Source: Phymatolithon calcareum (taxonomy: Eukaryota > Rhodophyta > Florideophyceae > Hapalidiales). From it: a DNA stretch of 64,000 nt. How positions within the stretch are numbered: position 1 is the stretch's first letter; each line of letters starts with the position of its first letter. Position numbers and translations under genes: made by a program. This document shows positions 49,598 through 59,982 of this stretch, piece by piece. Where the stretch lies: contig OZ345383.1 of the NCBI GenBank assembly GCA_977006965.1, forward strand, positions 682,001 to 746,000, in the 5' to 3' direction. The notes below the pieces were generated by a model. The model saw nothing but the letters and a program-made list of their open reading frames with translations. It ran no database searches and was not told the DNA's origin.

Positions 49598-50966
49598 GTC
49601 GCTCCATGGGAAATGGTTTCTGTTTCATTCTTGTCTACGTAGATGACCTTCTTCTGCTCGCACATACAGCAAAAGAGCGCGATTCCATAATTCGAGAAGT
49701 ACAGTCGCACTACAAGATCCGTGTACAGGATGATGTCGAGATATTCCTCGGCGTACAAATGAAGTGGACCCGGGACAAAGATGGCCGTGTACTCTCATTA
49801 AGTATGTCGCAGTCTCTCTACGTTGAAAGCGTTCTTCGCCGATTCGGAATGCAGAAAAGCAAGCCTGCTGTCACGCCCATGGTTGAATCGTTCTTTACTT
49901 GTCTGGCTTCGGAGGAGGACAAGTCTCCAGTGCATGTCCAGTTGTACCAGCAAATGATAGGATCTCTCCTCTATCTGGCTCTTCGCACTCGTCCGGACAT
50001 TCTTGCACCTGTTCTGATCCTCGCACGCTTCCAAAGTGCTCCCACGCAGTATTGCCACCGCGCGGTTAAGCGAGTACTAAGGTACATTCGGGGAACTCCA
50101 AAGTCGGCGATGCGGTACGAGGCTGGTGATTTGACTCTCGAGGCATATGTGGATGGCGACTGTGTCGACCGCAAGTCAATGTCAGGGTATTTGGTCAAGG
50201 TCGGTACTGCGATGTGCGTATGGGGCGCCCGTAAGCAATCTGCGGTTGCGCTCTCCACCTGTGAAGCGGAGTACTACGCCATGACAATGGCTGTTAGATA
50301 TAAATATCCTTAGATCACTTCTTCAGTCAACAATCCACACCGGACACGTGGCCTAGTTGTTTTGATCATATATTATGACAACAAGTTATGGGCCCAGCTT
50401 ACGCTGAGGTCACGGGTTCAATCCCCGATGTTGACTTTCTACAAAAAAAAATATACAATACCCACGTCTGGCGCATCATGACATATGGATCCAATGAGAG
50501 CATGCATGATGACGACCTCCGATATCTAAGGACCTCGAACTGAGGGGGCGTGTTAGATATAAATATCCTTAGATCACTTGTTCAGTCAACAATCCACACC
50601 GGACACGTGGCCTAGTTGTTTTGATCATATATTATGACAACAATGGCATCTCAAGAGGTGGTGTGGTTGCGTCGTGTTTTAGAGGAGGCTGGACACAAGC
50701 TCAACGGTGGTACACCGCTTCGATCTGACAATCAGTCCGCGATCTCCTGGGCAACTGGTGAGCGCTGCCCGTCGGATCGTGCGAAACACATAGATGTTCG
50801 CATTCATTTCATTCGGGATTTGGTCAATGATGGGACACTTGATGTTGTATATGTTCCTACGGAGGAGAATGATGCCGACTTTCTCACGAAGCCTCTCGGA
50901 AAAACTCTACTCGGAAACATTCTTTCGCGACTCGGCGTGGGTAATTCAGCAGAGGAGGAGTGTTGA
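49558..50966 (+). pseudogene. Copia family-4 RT/RNase H, disrupted by a TRIM
   Basis: RT end with FILVYVDDLLLLAHT (about 49625), GVQMKWTRDKDGRVLSL, and PVTPMVES-like thumb, then RNase H (AYVDGDCVDRKSMSGYL, LSTCEAEYYAM). The frame breaks at the TRIM (50292) and resumes at 50643 in register with QEVVWLRRVLEEAG, DNQSAISWA, KHIDVRIHFIRDLV and ENDADFLTKPL, ending with a normal stop at 50966. The upstream part of RT is missing. Removing the TRIM and one copy of ATGGC leaves the frame open. Confidence 0.85.
50292..50642 (+). mobile_element. TRIM-type miniature LTR retrotransposon, complete, TSD ATGGC
   Basis: 351 bp with 92-bp LTRs (50292-50383, 50551-50642) that begin TGTTAGATATAAATATCC, end TATGACAACA and differ at one base. 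The 167-bp interior has a primer site (AGTTATGGGCCCAGC, 50384-50398), a tRNA T-arm-like stretch (50407-50430) and a purine tract GAGGGGGCG (50542-50550), and no coding capacity. ATGGC flanks both sides (50287-50291, 50643-50647). It disrupts the RNase H of E11. Confidence 0.93.
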
Positions 50967-51381
50967 TGTGCGTCTATATGACTACGGTCTGCGGAATGTA
51001 CCCGACAATGTCTGAGCTTTGTTCTCCAACATTATGTCGCTCGATGCAGTTGCCGCGATTTTACATTGCTCGCGGATCTCGCATGCGCGTTGCGACTCTT
51101 CTTGTGTACCGTAATGGTGTAAGCTACATCACACGGAAGTGTCATACGCATGCGAGCGGATTGAGAACATAGTTTCGTTATCATAAGAAGATTTGATCAA
51201 ATGTGCCACGTGGCAAGGGGCCCATAAGCGCCGGCCGCTTTGTACAATCATAACTAGATTTGATCAAACCTGCCACGTGCCAGGTTTGCTGGAGGCTAAT
51301 TGCTGGAGGCTATATCAGCCACCGTCGTCCGCCGTACGAGAATAAACGTAAGACCAAAAACTTCTAACCTCATCAATACTC
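50961..51381 (+). repeat. Probable copia family-4 LTR (3' LTR of E11)
   Basis: Starts TGTTGATGTG after the purine tract; contains CACGTGGC and CACGTGCC (51209, 51275) and AATAAACG (51342). The end is uncertain; TACTCAACG at 51373-51381 would pair with the TGTTGA start. Confidence 0.5.
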
Positions 51382-51648
51382 AACGCCTCTTTCCTCTCTT
51401 GGGACTGCGAGCAAGCCCATTTTCCTTGTTCTGGCTCTTTCAAGCATTCGTATCTTTAGAACTAGTCTTCTGTCTTCGGTATTCAGTATGCGACAGAGAA
51501 GACGAAGTCTCGCAGGTCAATTTTTTGCGATTGGACCAAATCCGTGGCCGAAAAAATGTCTTCTCCTAGTCTGCAATAGCTGTTTGAACTCTTGTCATAC
51601 ATGGCGTCAGGTGCATGGCATATTCCCATCTTGGCTGAATCAAAGCCT

Positions 51649-52779
51649 TTACATCTTGATTTCTTTTAAGGGGCTTAGTCCCCGGGCTGTTACACCAAGG
51701 GATCTCAGCTGATACACTGCTGTCTTGGCCTGTCGGATGCGTTCAAGCATTTTCTTGTCGGTAACTCCCTCACTGCTGAGTGATATGCAAAGGTATGGGA
51801 CTTCTTTGACTTTTGTCAGCGTTTTCCCAGAAAGCTTGAATGTGGGTGATCTTGTGCCTTCGGAGAGAAGAGCTTCGCTCTTCCCGGCTTTCGTGTTCCA
51901 CCTCATTTGCAGATTGCGAAGAAATATTTAACAGTCTCTGTAGTCCGACTGGTGATTTTGCCGTTTGGAGCACGTCGTCCGTGAAAAGAACTGCTGTCAC
52001 GTCGGCAACATCCCTTGGAACTTGGCTTATTTCTGCGAATTCGTCCATGATTAGATTATACAAACTTGGGCTCAGCGGGGATCCCTGAGGTATTCCCCTG
52101 TCGATTAGAAACCACGTTTGCTGGGGATTACCAGCCGTTGATATCCAGGACGTGTCAAGAAATGCTCGATAATCTCGCATAGGTCTTGTCGTAGAACAAC
52201 TCTCATTCACTCTTGCAAGTACTTTCGTGGAACTGTGTCGTACGCTGCTGCCAATACTGCAATGCATCCCTGCCCTCGGTTCTGTAGTTCCTGAGCTCTT
52301 AAGATTGCTAGCTCCGTGCTCTTGCCTTTTTGGAATCCCAGCTGGATTCTGTGGTTCTTGTATCTTCGGCGGAGCATAATATCCAGTGCTGACTCAATAA
52401 TCTTTCGGACTTGACTCAGTAAAGATATTGGTCGGAAATTTTTTGGATCGTCATGGGCTCCTTTCTTGTGCAGCGGGACTAAGAGAGCTTTTAGCCACGC
52501 TGTCGGAAGAACTCCACATCTTCCGCAGGCGGTCCACAGCTCAAAGACGAGGTCTGCACTTCTATCCAGGTCAGCTTTCATCATTTCAGTCTTCACCTCA
52601 TCCAGCCCTGGGGCCTTCTTGACTCGCATATGCGAAGGGCAACGGAAATAGGAGAATTTTTGTCTCCATCCTCCTTCATCTCGGCATGTCTGGGACACGT
52701 GAGCAGTGAACAGCGTTTTGTGCAATGGATGGCCAGTCATCTTGTTCTTTGACGTTCTTCTTGTCCTCATTTTCTGCAT
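51649..52779 (-). pseudogene. LINE reverse transcriptase
   Basis: Overlapping frames (52779-52207, 52267-51770, 51906-51649) show LINE RT motifs in order: KKAPGLDEVKTEMMK, PLHKKGAHDDPKNFRPISLL, QLGFQKGKSTELAI, then GIPQGSPLSPSLYNLIMDE, and FTDDV (catalytic pair kept), then YLCISLSSEGV. At least two frameshifts lie between. The RNase H/C-terminal knuckle is absent; the LINE ends near 51640. Confidence 0.82.
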
Positions 52780-53063
52780 TCTAGCGATTTTCTCAATCGC
52801 CTTGAACCCATCCTTTTCTTCGACATTATCTAGGTATTACTGCTGCTGCTTTCTTTTATTCACCAAATTCCGTATCTCTTTACGGCATTCCTCATATCGC
52901 TGCCAAGGCTCCTCTGAATCCTGCTCACGAGCTTTCTTGTGTAGTTTCTTGCGATGTTTAGACATCAGTTCAAGAGTTGTGTTTCAAAACAGTTTGTAAC
53001 CCGGCGGGGTTGTTTTCTTTTGTCTCCATGGTTCACATAGCGTTTCCACACTTCTGTCGTATA

Positions 53064-53505
53064 TGTTGGAAGTGCGATTGCTTGGAGCTCTAGTCGCAAA
53101 CACACTTCAATATCAAGGTATGATCTCGGTACACGTGTACACATGTCAAGTCGAAAGTCAAAGTGTCTCAGAACTTTGAATCAAGAAGATTGGAAGTGAC
53201 ACGTGTCAAAGTATGATAAGAGTATGATAATCATACTTCCTCCACTCAGTAGATGATTCTTGATTTTTTCATGGTACACGTGTCATATAATATTATGACA
53301 AATTTGTTTAGAGTTAGAGTGTCTCCGTCGTCAATTTGGGTTTTTTGATCAAGTTGATTGAGTTCTCAGGTCTATATAGTCTTGACCTGAGGTCCGCAAA
53401 GTCAATAAACCAAGGAACACATTCTCACCTATCTCTGCTTCTACTCAACCATTTTCTTTCAACCAAACTTTTTCTTTCTCATCACTTGCCTAACCTTCTT
53501 CAACA
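53064..53505 (+). repeat. Copia family-1 solo LTR inside the LINE, no TSD
   Basis: TGTTGGAAGTGCGATTGC to CCTTCTTCAACA with TATA, AATAAACC and CACGTG sites. Flanks GTATA and TTCTT do not match, and about 100 codons of the LINE endonuclease C-part are missing at the insertion point, so a deletion accompanied or followed insertion. Confidence 0.88.
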
Positions 53506-53510
53506 TTCTT

Positions 53511-54017
53511 AGCTGCTGCCCAATGAACAATTTAGTTACCCCTTCTATTTGAGCGTAGGTCCCATCTGATGTGGCGAGCGTTCTAATCACCAGAAACAAT
53601 TGCCTTGCCTCGTGCATATGTATTCACCATGATGAGGCATCTGTCAGTTTCAGATCTGGTTGCTGCCGGCGATATATAGACAGCTCCAACTTTCGTATCT
53701 CCGACTTGCACGACAAGACGGATTCCACAGAGGTTGGGGAAGAAAAGAGAGACACCTCCAGAGTTTCGGCCTGTCTGAGGAGGAGGGCGCGCTGCGTTGA
53801 AGAAGAAGAAATCAGCACGAATTTTCCCTTCTCGTCTCATATGTGTTTCTGTTATTGCCACCATGTCGATTCCATGGTTTCTCATCATTTTCTCTAGGTA
53901 CGTTGCGGTTTCCGGGGAGCCACCAACATTTATGGTTGCCAGACGCCACCTCTTCTTAAATAGTATTCTTCGTGGTTGTCTCCTGGGTACCCACAAGAGC
54001 GTCTGATGTTGTATCAT
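53511..54017 (-). pseudogene. LINE AP endonuclease domain, truncated
   Basis: RRWRLATINVGG-type start (WRLATINV), the catalytic-Glu motif AITETHMR, then YISPAATRSETDR, IVSGD and, after a frameshift, NARHIRWDLRSNRRGN (the GDFNA-type motif). This is the exonuclease-endonuclease-phosphatase fold that nicks target DNA. The C-terminal part is missing at the LTR junction. Confidence 0.78.
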
Positions 54018-54476
54018 TTGGAACTTCAGAAGTGTGGTTCGAGTCTTCTACTGCCCCTTGCGCAGCTAATTCGGCAGCTTCTGGGATGGCGATTTCAGCT
54101 GCTCCTGGATTAACTTCTGTTTGTAAGCGAAGTGGTACATCATCCGTCTCTCTGTCAGTAGTATCTGTGTTCCCTATCTCATTGCACTATTCCGGACGAA
54201 AATCTAGTGCCACCAGGTTCTGTTCGAAGCTTTCGCCATTCCTTGGTACCAATCTCGCGCAACAATATTGTCTGGCTTTGCTGCACAGTACCTCACTCTT
54301 CCGCTGACCTTCCCCATCTTTCTTTTCTGGGCTTCGAGAGCGTTTACTGTGTTGCGTGTGCTCAGCGCGTTCTCAAATGCGCTGAACCGTGGCCTCTGAA
54401 TCATGTTCTCTGAGCGACAGAGACTGATGCTGTGCGTTGAATCCACTTTCTCAACCAGGAGCTCAATTTCTGAGTT

Positions 54477-55406
54477 TCAAATGAAGGAGACGTGCAAGAG
54501 GCGCCTGTTTGCTAGCAGGTCCCGTACAGCTTCCTCAATGTACGCCCGGTCTGTTTTCCGGAGGTTCTTAAAGTACAGAGGTTCCATCAACGGGTTCTTG
54601 TGGGTTCTCATCATTGGCCCCATTCGTTCTGTGAATGCTACCAATTTCGGTCTATCTTCATCGGAGACCTTAGGATTGCTCTCTGCTCGTCGTGCAGCCT
54701 TCAGGTACGACGTCCTTGCAATAGCCTGCTCTGTGGTGTCCGTTAAACTGGGAAACTCCTCTTCAGACGGGTTGACTCGTGTCGGTCCCGCATTCGCATC
54801 AGCTGTCCTCTGTGGCTGACTGCGTTCCTTCAAACTCCTGCTTTCTTCTCTGAAGGTAGCCACTTCTGCTTCGAGTATGGTCACCCGATTTACGGTGTCC
54901 ATGTGTTTCCTTTCAACCTCTTCCAACCTCTTCGAAAGAGAGTCGTAATCTCTAGAATTTATCTGCGGCCTCAATGGCTCTATTACGGTAGACTCTAGCT
55001 GGGATCCTGCGGCCTCCCTTGTGATCTCAGGGACTCTTCTCGTGCTGGCGCTGTTTGCGCCCCCTTGAATGGCCGAGGTCATCTCGTCAACAAACGACGA
55101 AACGTCTTTTCCGTTCTTCCTCGAAAGGAATTTGTCGCATTTAAGCATCAGTGGAACCGTGCCTTACCCTCCCGTCATGATCAATGTTCCCCTCTGTTCA
55201 CACCCAAAGCAATGGACCATGGTCCTAATCAAGGGAAACATTTGCCGAGTTGGATTGTCTTTCAAGGTGGCTGGCTGATTTCCATCTCGTGGAGCATCCC
55301 GGATAACTTCAGCTTCCCCTGCCTTAGCTCCTGCTCTTTTCTTTTTGCCGGTAGCAAGAGCTCGTGTCTGCAGACCGTGTTGGATTTCAAAAAACCATGA
55401 GGCCAC
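54477..55406 (-). pseudogene. LINE ORF1 with internal stop
   Basis: The frame from 55406 runs to a TAA at 55166-55164 and continues in phase from Met 55148 for 223 residues. The N-part has a CFGCEQRG Cys pair and the second part a coiled-coil stretch (LEEVERKHMDTVNRVTILEA). It resembles RNA-binding/chaperone ORF1 proteins of LINEs in layout only. Confidence 0.6.
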
Positions 55407-56117
55407 GTTTCCGGTATGGATTCTGTTGTTGGAGGTTAGGGATGCGATAAAAATGATGGAATGGTTTGGTTGAGATGAATTGGTTGAGTGGTTGCTGAGT
55501 TGTTGGTGAATGAGTTCCTTGGTTTATTGCCTTGCTCGACCTCAGAACTTGGCTATATAGTCCTGAATATCAGATCTACACTAGCTCTATATTCTAGATC
55601 TAATTATGGGCCCTTGCAAGAAGACGGAGACCAAGTAACCCTAAACGAATCTATCATAACATTATCATATTGTCATACACGTGTAATATACCAAAACTCA
55701 TCATTTCCGATGCTGAGTACGATGGTATGATTCGTATCGGCCAATCACATCTGTACACGTGTCCAGAGCAAAATTCTTCTCTGAACGTCTCCAAACACAG
55801 CTGTGGGACTTATTGACACGTGCACACGTGTACCGAGATCAAACATCCACAAATGAAGTGTGATGCGACTAATTCTCCAAGCAGTCACACTTCCAACAGA
55901 TTAGTGGCTGAGGGACGATGATATATGATATTTCAACACTCCCCCTCTGCTCGATGCCACAAAGACTGATGATGAATTTCTCAGACCACTAACGGAAGTT
56001 GAACCCGTGACCTCAGCATTAGCTGCGCCCATAACCTGTTGGATTTCAAAAAACCATTAGGCCACGTGTCCGGTGTGGATAAGTGTCTGAAAGACGATGA
56101 TATATGATATTTCAATA
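55378..56117 (-). mobile_element. TRIM-type element interrupted by a copia LTR, TSD GACCG
   Basis: Minus orientation: 5' LTR 56037-56117, primer site next to it (plus reading GCTGCGCCCATAACC, 56022-56036), purine tract (plus CTCCCCCTCTGC, 55939-55950) and 3' LTR 55899-55938 plus 55378-55423. A copia LTR (55424-55898) splits the 3' LTR. GACCG duplicated exactly (55373-55377, 56118-56122). It is related to the 50.3-kb TRIM (shared ACACCGGACACGTGGCCTA) but a separate subfamily. Confidence 0.88.
55424..55898 (-). repeat. Copia-type solo LTR nested in the TRIM
   Basis: 475 bp, ends TGTTGGAAGTGTGACTGC and CTAACCTCCAACAACA; a diverged family-1 member. Flanks GATTC (55419-55423) and GATTA (55899-55903) are a target duplication with one mismatch. 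Confidence 0.82.
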
Positions 56118-56607
56118 GACCGGCTATCCGCTCTTAAGATTTCCCATAACTCAAATTTTAGTTATTCTTTTGAGTATTTTCAATATCCGCCGTCGAGTTT
56201 CGACTCGCCCGGCGTCTCGATCTGCGATTCTCCTGTGTCATCCATGGAAGATCTCGACCTCCATGGTCATCCGTAGCCCCCAGACCACCTTCTGAGGCCA
56301 TGGCGTTTTCCGCTTGTGAGGATGAAACCCTCCTGGGGTTTTCCCCTTGACGATCACTCGAATCCGATGCGTTAGTGGCGCGACTGTTGGCTAGACCCGA
56401 TCGGTCCGCGAAAACTCCTTCTCTAATTGAAGCGCGGTGCTACGACAAAGTCTCATCAAAAGCATTTCGCCTAAATTGCACTCGCATGAACAGAAAATAT
56501 TTGGGCAGTCCCGATGGCGTGACTTTTGTTCCTTTATTTATAGGACGAGAGACAGCAACTACATCGAGGTGGTTCAAAGAGTACCTTGTGGTGTGAGCTG
56601 TGCATGC
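56118..56607. other. Unassigned sequence between TRIM and E12
   Basis: No domain recognised. It may be the LINE 5' region or other host sequence. A TTTATTTATAGG TATA-like stretch lies at 56532-56543. Confidence 0.4.
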
Positions 56608-56685
56608 AATGCCCAGAACTTCTTCTCGATGCCTCTGTGATGAAGCATCGAGCGCACAGAGTTGAGAAGGGTGCGGTTCATGCGC

Positions 56686-58347
56686 TCAGCCACCCCATTC
56701 TGTTGTGGGGTATATGCTACTGTGAGCTGCTGATGTATACTTGAACTCGTTGGAAAGGTACTCTCCTCCGTTATCGGTCCTAATACCCTTGAGCTTTGGT
56801 GCAGTCGAGAAGTCCTGAACGTTCAAATGCTTAAGCTTTCTACCAGTACGGGTTTCAGCATACTTGTGGAACTTTCGAAAACACTCAAAGCTCTCCGACT
56901 TCCGTCGCATGGTGTATGCCGTGGTCCATTTGGAGTAATCATCTATGAATATGATGAAGTACTGCGATCCTCCAAGTATTGGAATGTCGATAGGACCTAA
57001 GACGTAAGAATGTATGAGATCGAGAACGGCTTCAGAACGAGTACTACTAGACTTTGGGATAGGAGCGCGATGACCTTTGCCGGCGAGACAGCCTTTGCAT
57101 GGATGTTCTGAGATTGGATTGGGAGCTAGTTTCACACCTTTCACCACCCCATGACGTACCATATCAGAGATACCAGAGGGATGGACATGAGCGAGACGTT
57201 CATGCCAAAGCTGGACGCTAGCAAGACAAGAAACTTCGGTAACTTTATTGCCATCTGCAAGATCGAGTGAGTAGAGACTCTTGCGAAGTGTTCCTGTAGC
57301 AACCGTGTCATCGTGAGCTTTAATATAGCAACGACTGTTCTTGAACGTAATCTCATATCCATACTCATCCATTTTGGATACCGATAGTAAAGAGTATCCA
57401 AAGTCCGGTATGTGCATAACATTCCTGAGTTTGCATTTCGACGGCTTCCCATTCACATTGATCGTAATAATTGCATCACCCTTTCCAGCGATTGTGGCCT
57501 TAGCTTTCGTTCCCATTTCAACAGTAGACGACAGTTCGGTGTACGTGCAGAAGAGTGAACGGTCAAACGTCATGTGGGAAGTGCTTCCAGAGTCAATGAT
57601 CCAGGACTTGGACTTCTCGGAAATGTCGGAATTGCGCACCTTGGCCATCAAGCATACAAAGTGGGAATCAGACATGACGCGAACAGGTTCCGACTCATCA
57701 GTCAGAAATGCAGATGGTTTTGTTTGCTTTTCATTCCGACGTTTGTATCCTTCCGGAGCAATGTGAGGGAATTTGGTCCAACACTTAACGCTCTTATGTC
57801 CGGATCGATGACAATGGTCGCAGTGATCACGAATGCGTTCTCCATCGCGTCTGGCTGTGAACAGTGCGGCAGTCTCAGCTTTCACGGTTGATGCTTCGAC
57901 TGTCATAGACATACGCTGCTCCTCTTGCAAAAGTCTGCTCTTCACAAACTCGAGCGAGAATGACTCATCCTCGTTGCCAAGAGCATCGAGTGCACTGATT
58001 AAGCTATCGTACCTTTCCGGAAGTCCGTTAAGCACAGCCATCCCCATTTCTTTGTCGTCGATATCAACTCCCATTGACTTGAGGGTGGATGCGAGCTGGC
58101 GAATACGGTTCGTATAAGAAAGTATTTTCTCGTCCTCGAGCATCGAGTCCCGTGCGGGTGGATCGTCCTCAATGTGTTCATCAAGTTCGCGGAATGATAG
58201 TACTAGCTGAATTTTCTGTTTCCAAGCATGGAGATTGGTCTCATTGAGTTTCTCGACCTTCAGCGTTCCTTGCGAGTTGTCCATTTTGGGGAGTGTAGGT
58301 CTTCTATTCTTGTCGAAAATCCGTTCGGGGAGTCCACTGCGAGTCAA
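56686..58347 (-). pseudogene. Copia E12 gag-protease-integrase with in-frame gag deletion
   Basis: 553 residues from MTRSGLPERIFDKNRRPTLP. After DDPPARDS about 65 capsid codons are missing in frame, resuming at MLEDEKILSYTNRIRQLAS. CCHC knuckle, protease IIDSGSTSHMTF and integrase DDYSKWTT (Tyr for His) and IRTDNGGEYLSNEF are present. The gag-terminal TAA of E5, E9 and E10 is AAA here. A short deletion near 56735 shifts the frame at the end. Confidence 0.84.
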
Positions 58348-58867
58348 CCGAAGTTAACTATCAAAGCAATCTATCCCGTATAAGAAATTCCTTCAAGTCA
58401 ATGTCACCTGGACCTTGATCGGGGGATGGCTCGATGGCCGTATACCTCTTGTGGCGTTTTGGTACACCTGAACCTGCAGTCGGCAACACGCACTGCAAGA
58501 CGTTTTGTGGTATCCTGAAACGGGACTAGTAAGAATCAAAGATTTTTAACATGGATACGCAGCAGGAAAACCTTTGTGGTGTTTTGGTACACCTGAACTT
58601 GCAGCCGGCAACGCGCACTGCAAGACGCTTAGTGATCCCCTGAACCGGGCCTCGTAAGGATCAGAGATGCTTAACGAGGATACTCGAGCTGGAGAATCGG
58701 AGACAAGAATCTTCTGAAGCGGGCCGAGCAAGAATAAACGATTCTTGACAAGGATACGCAAGCAGAAAGATCAGACAGAGACAGATCGGGGGCGAAAGAG
58801 AACCCCGGAGATGAGGACGATGATGATGAAACGCGGTTTTTGAGGTGCGTTGACTGGCCCCATAACC

Positions 58868-59310
58868 TGTTGAAGAAGGTTAGGAAAGTGATTGGGAGAA
58901 AGAAAAAGTTTGGTTGAAGGAAAATGGTTGAGTAGAAGCTGAGATAGGTGAGAATGAGTTCCTTAGTTTATTGCCTTGGCGGACCTCATGTCAAGACTAT
59001 ATAGACCTGAGAACTCAATCAACTTGATCAAAAAAACAAATTGACGACGGAGACACTCTAACCCTAAACAAATTTGTCATAATATTATAAGACACGTGTA
59101 ACTTAACAAATGAAGAATCATCTACTGAGTGAGGGGAGTATGATCATCATACTTTTATCATACTTTGAGACGTGTCACTGCCAATCTTCTTGATTCAAAG
59201 TTTTCAGACATTTTGACTTTCGACTTGACACGTGTACACGTGTACCGAGATCATACCTTGATATTGAAGTGTGTTTGCGACTAGAGCTCCACGCAATCGA
59301 ACTTCCAACA
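58868..59310 (-). repeat. Copia family-1 LTR (5' LTR of E12)
   Basis: Minus-strand ends TGTTGGAAGTTCGATTGC and CCTTCTTCAACA; TATA, AATAAAC and CACGTG sites. Directly followed by the DIRS-like RT at 59311. Confidence 0.88.
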
Positions 59311-59538
59311 TTTACGAAAGCCATGAAGCCTGTCGTCGAGCACCTTCGCGCACGCGGCCATAGTGTATTCAGCTACCTCGACGATTTTTTCGGTTCGGCA
59401 TGTCCCTCTGCCCCCCGTCGTGTTTCCAGTCGCCCCGACACCGCCGGCTTGGGCCGCGAGTTTCGCGCCCTCTTATCAGGACTGGGAATTTCCCTCCATC
59501 CTGTGAAGTGCAATTTCTCCGGCCTGCAACGGCTGGAG
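59311..59538 (+). pseudogene. DIRS-like RT fragment
   Basis: FTKAMKPVVEHLRARGHSVF, then SYLDDFFGSA (catalytic YLDD) and ALLSGLGISLHPVKCNFS, the usual palm/thumb order of DIRS and Ngaro RTs. The frame continues after the LTR (LGIIVDTKNEFFFLPPQKV). Confidence 0.78.
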
Positions 59539-59982
59539 TGTTGGAAGTGTGATTGCTTGGAGCTCTAGTTCCAAACATACTTCAATATTAAGGTATGATC
59601 TCGGTACACGTGTACACATGTCAAGTCGAAAGTCAACGTGTCTCAGAACTTTGAATCAAGAAGATTGGCCGTGACACGTGTCAAAGTATGATAAGAGTAT
59701 GATAATAATACTCCCCTCACTCAGTAGATGATTCTTCATTTTTTTATGTTACACGTGTCATATGATATTATGACAAATTTGTTTAGGGTTAGAGTGTCTC
59801 CGTCGTCAATTAGGGTTTTTGATCAAGTTGATTGATTTCTCAGGTCTATATAGTCTTGATCTGTGGTCCGCCAAGTCAATAAACCAAGGAACACATTCTC
59901 ACCTATCTCAGCTTCTACTCAACCATTCTCTTTCAACCAAACTTTTTCTTTCTCCCCATCACTTGCCTAACCTTCTGCAACA
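59539..59982 (+). repeat. Copia family-1 solo LTR inside the DIRS-like RT
   Basis: TGTTGGAAGTGTGATTGC to CCTTCTGCAACA, 444 bp. Flanks TGGAG (59534-59538) and TGGAT (59983-59987) are a near-perfect target duplication. TATA, AATAAACC and CACGTG sites present. Confidence 0.9.

Larger units (their letters stand above)
49598..51381 (+). mobile_element. Ty1/copia element E11 (family 4), 5'-truncated, with TRIM inside
   Basis: A separate copia lineage: RT from the YVDD region onward, RNase H (interrupted at 50292-50642 by a TRIM), purine tract AGAGGAGGAG (50951-50960) and a probable LTR starting TGTTGATGTG at 50961. Confidence 0.82.
51640..55377 (-). mobile_element. APE-type LINE (non-LTR retrotransposon), broken
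   Basis: Minus strand order: ORF1 (55406-54450), AP-endonuclease domain (54017-53511), a copia LTR insertion (53064-53505), then RT (53063-51640). Many frameshifts and stops. Its 5' end is interrupted by a TRIM at 55378-56117; 5' flank beyond 56118 may belong to it. Confidence 0.78.
56608..59310 (-). mobile_element. Ty1/copia element E12 (family 1), 3'-truncated, gag deleted internally
   Basis: Minus: 5' LTR (58868-59310), primer site with one mismatch (58854-58867, CTGGCCCCATAACC), leader with two modules (58440-58640), gag fused to protease and integrase (58347-56686). Integrase is cut near 56608. Confidence 0.85.

Noticed and set aside
50384-50440. A tRNA gene
   Set aside because: Only a T-arm-like part and an anticodon-arm complement (wrong strand) are present; no acceptor stem, D arm or A box.
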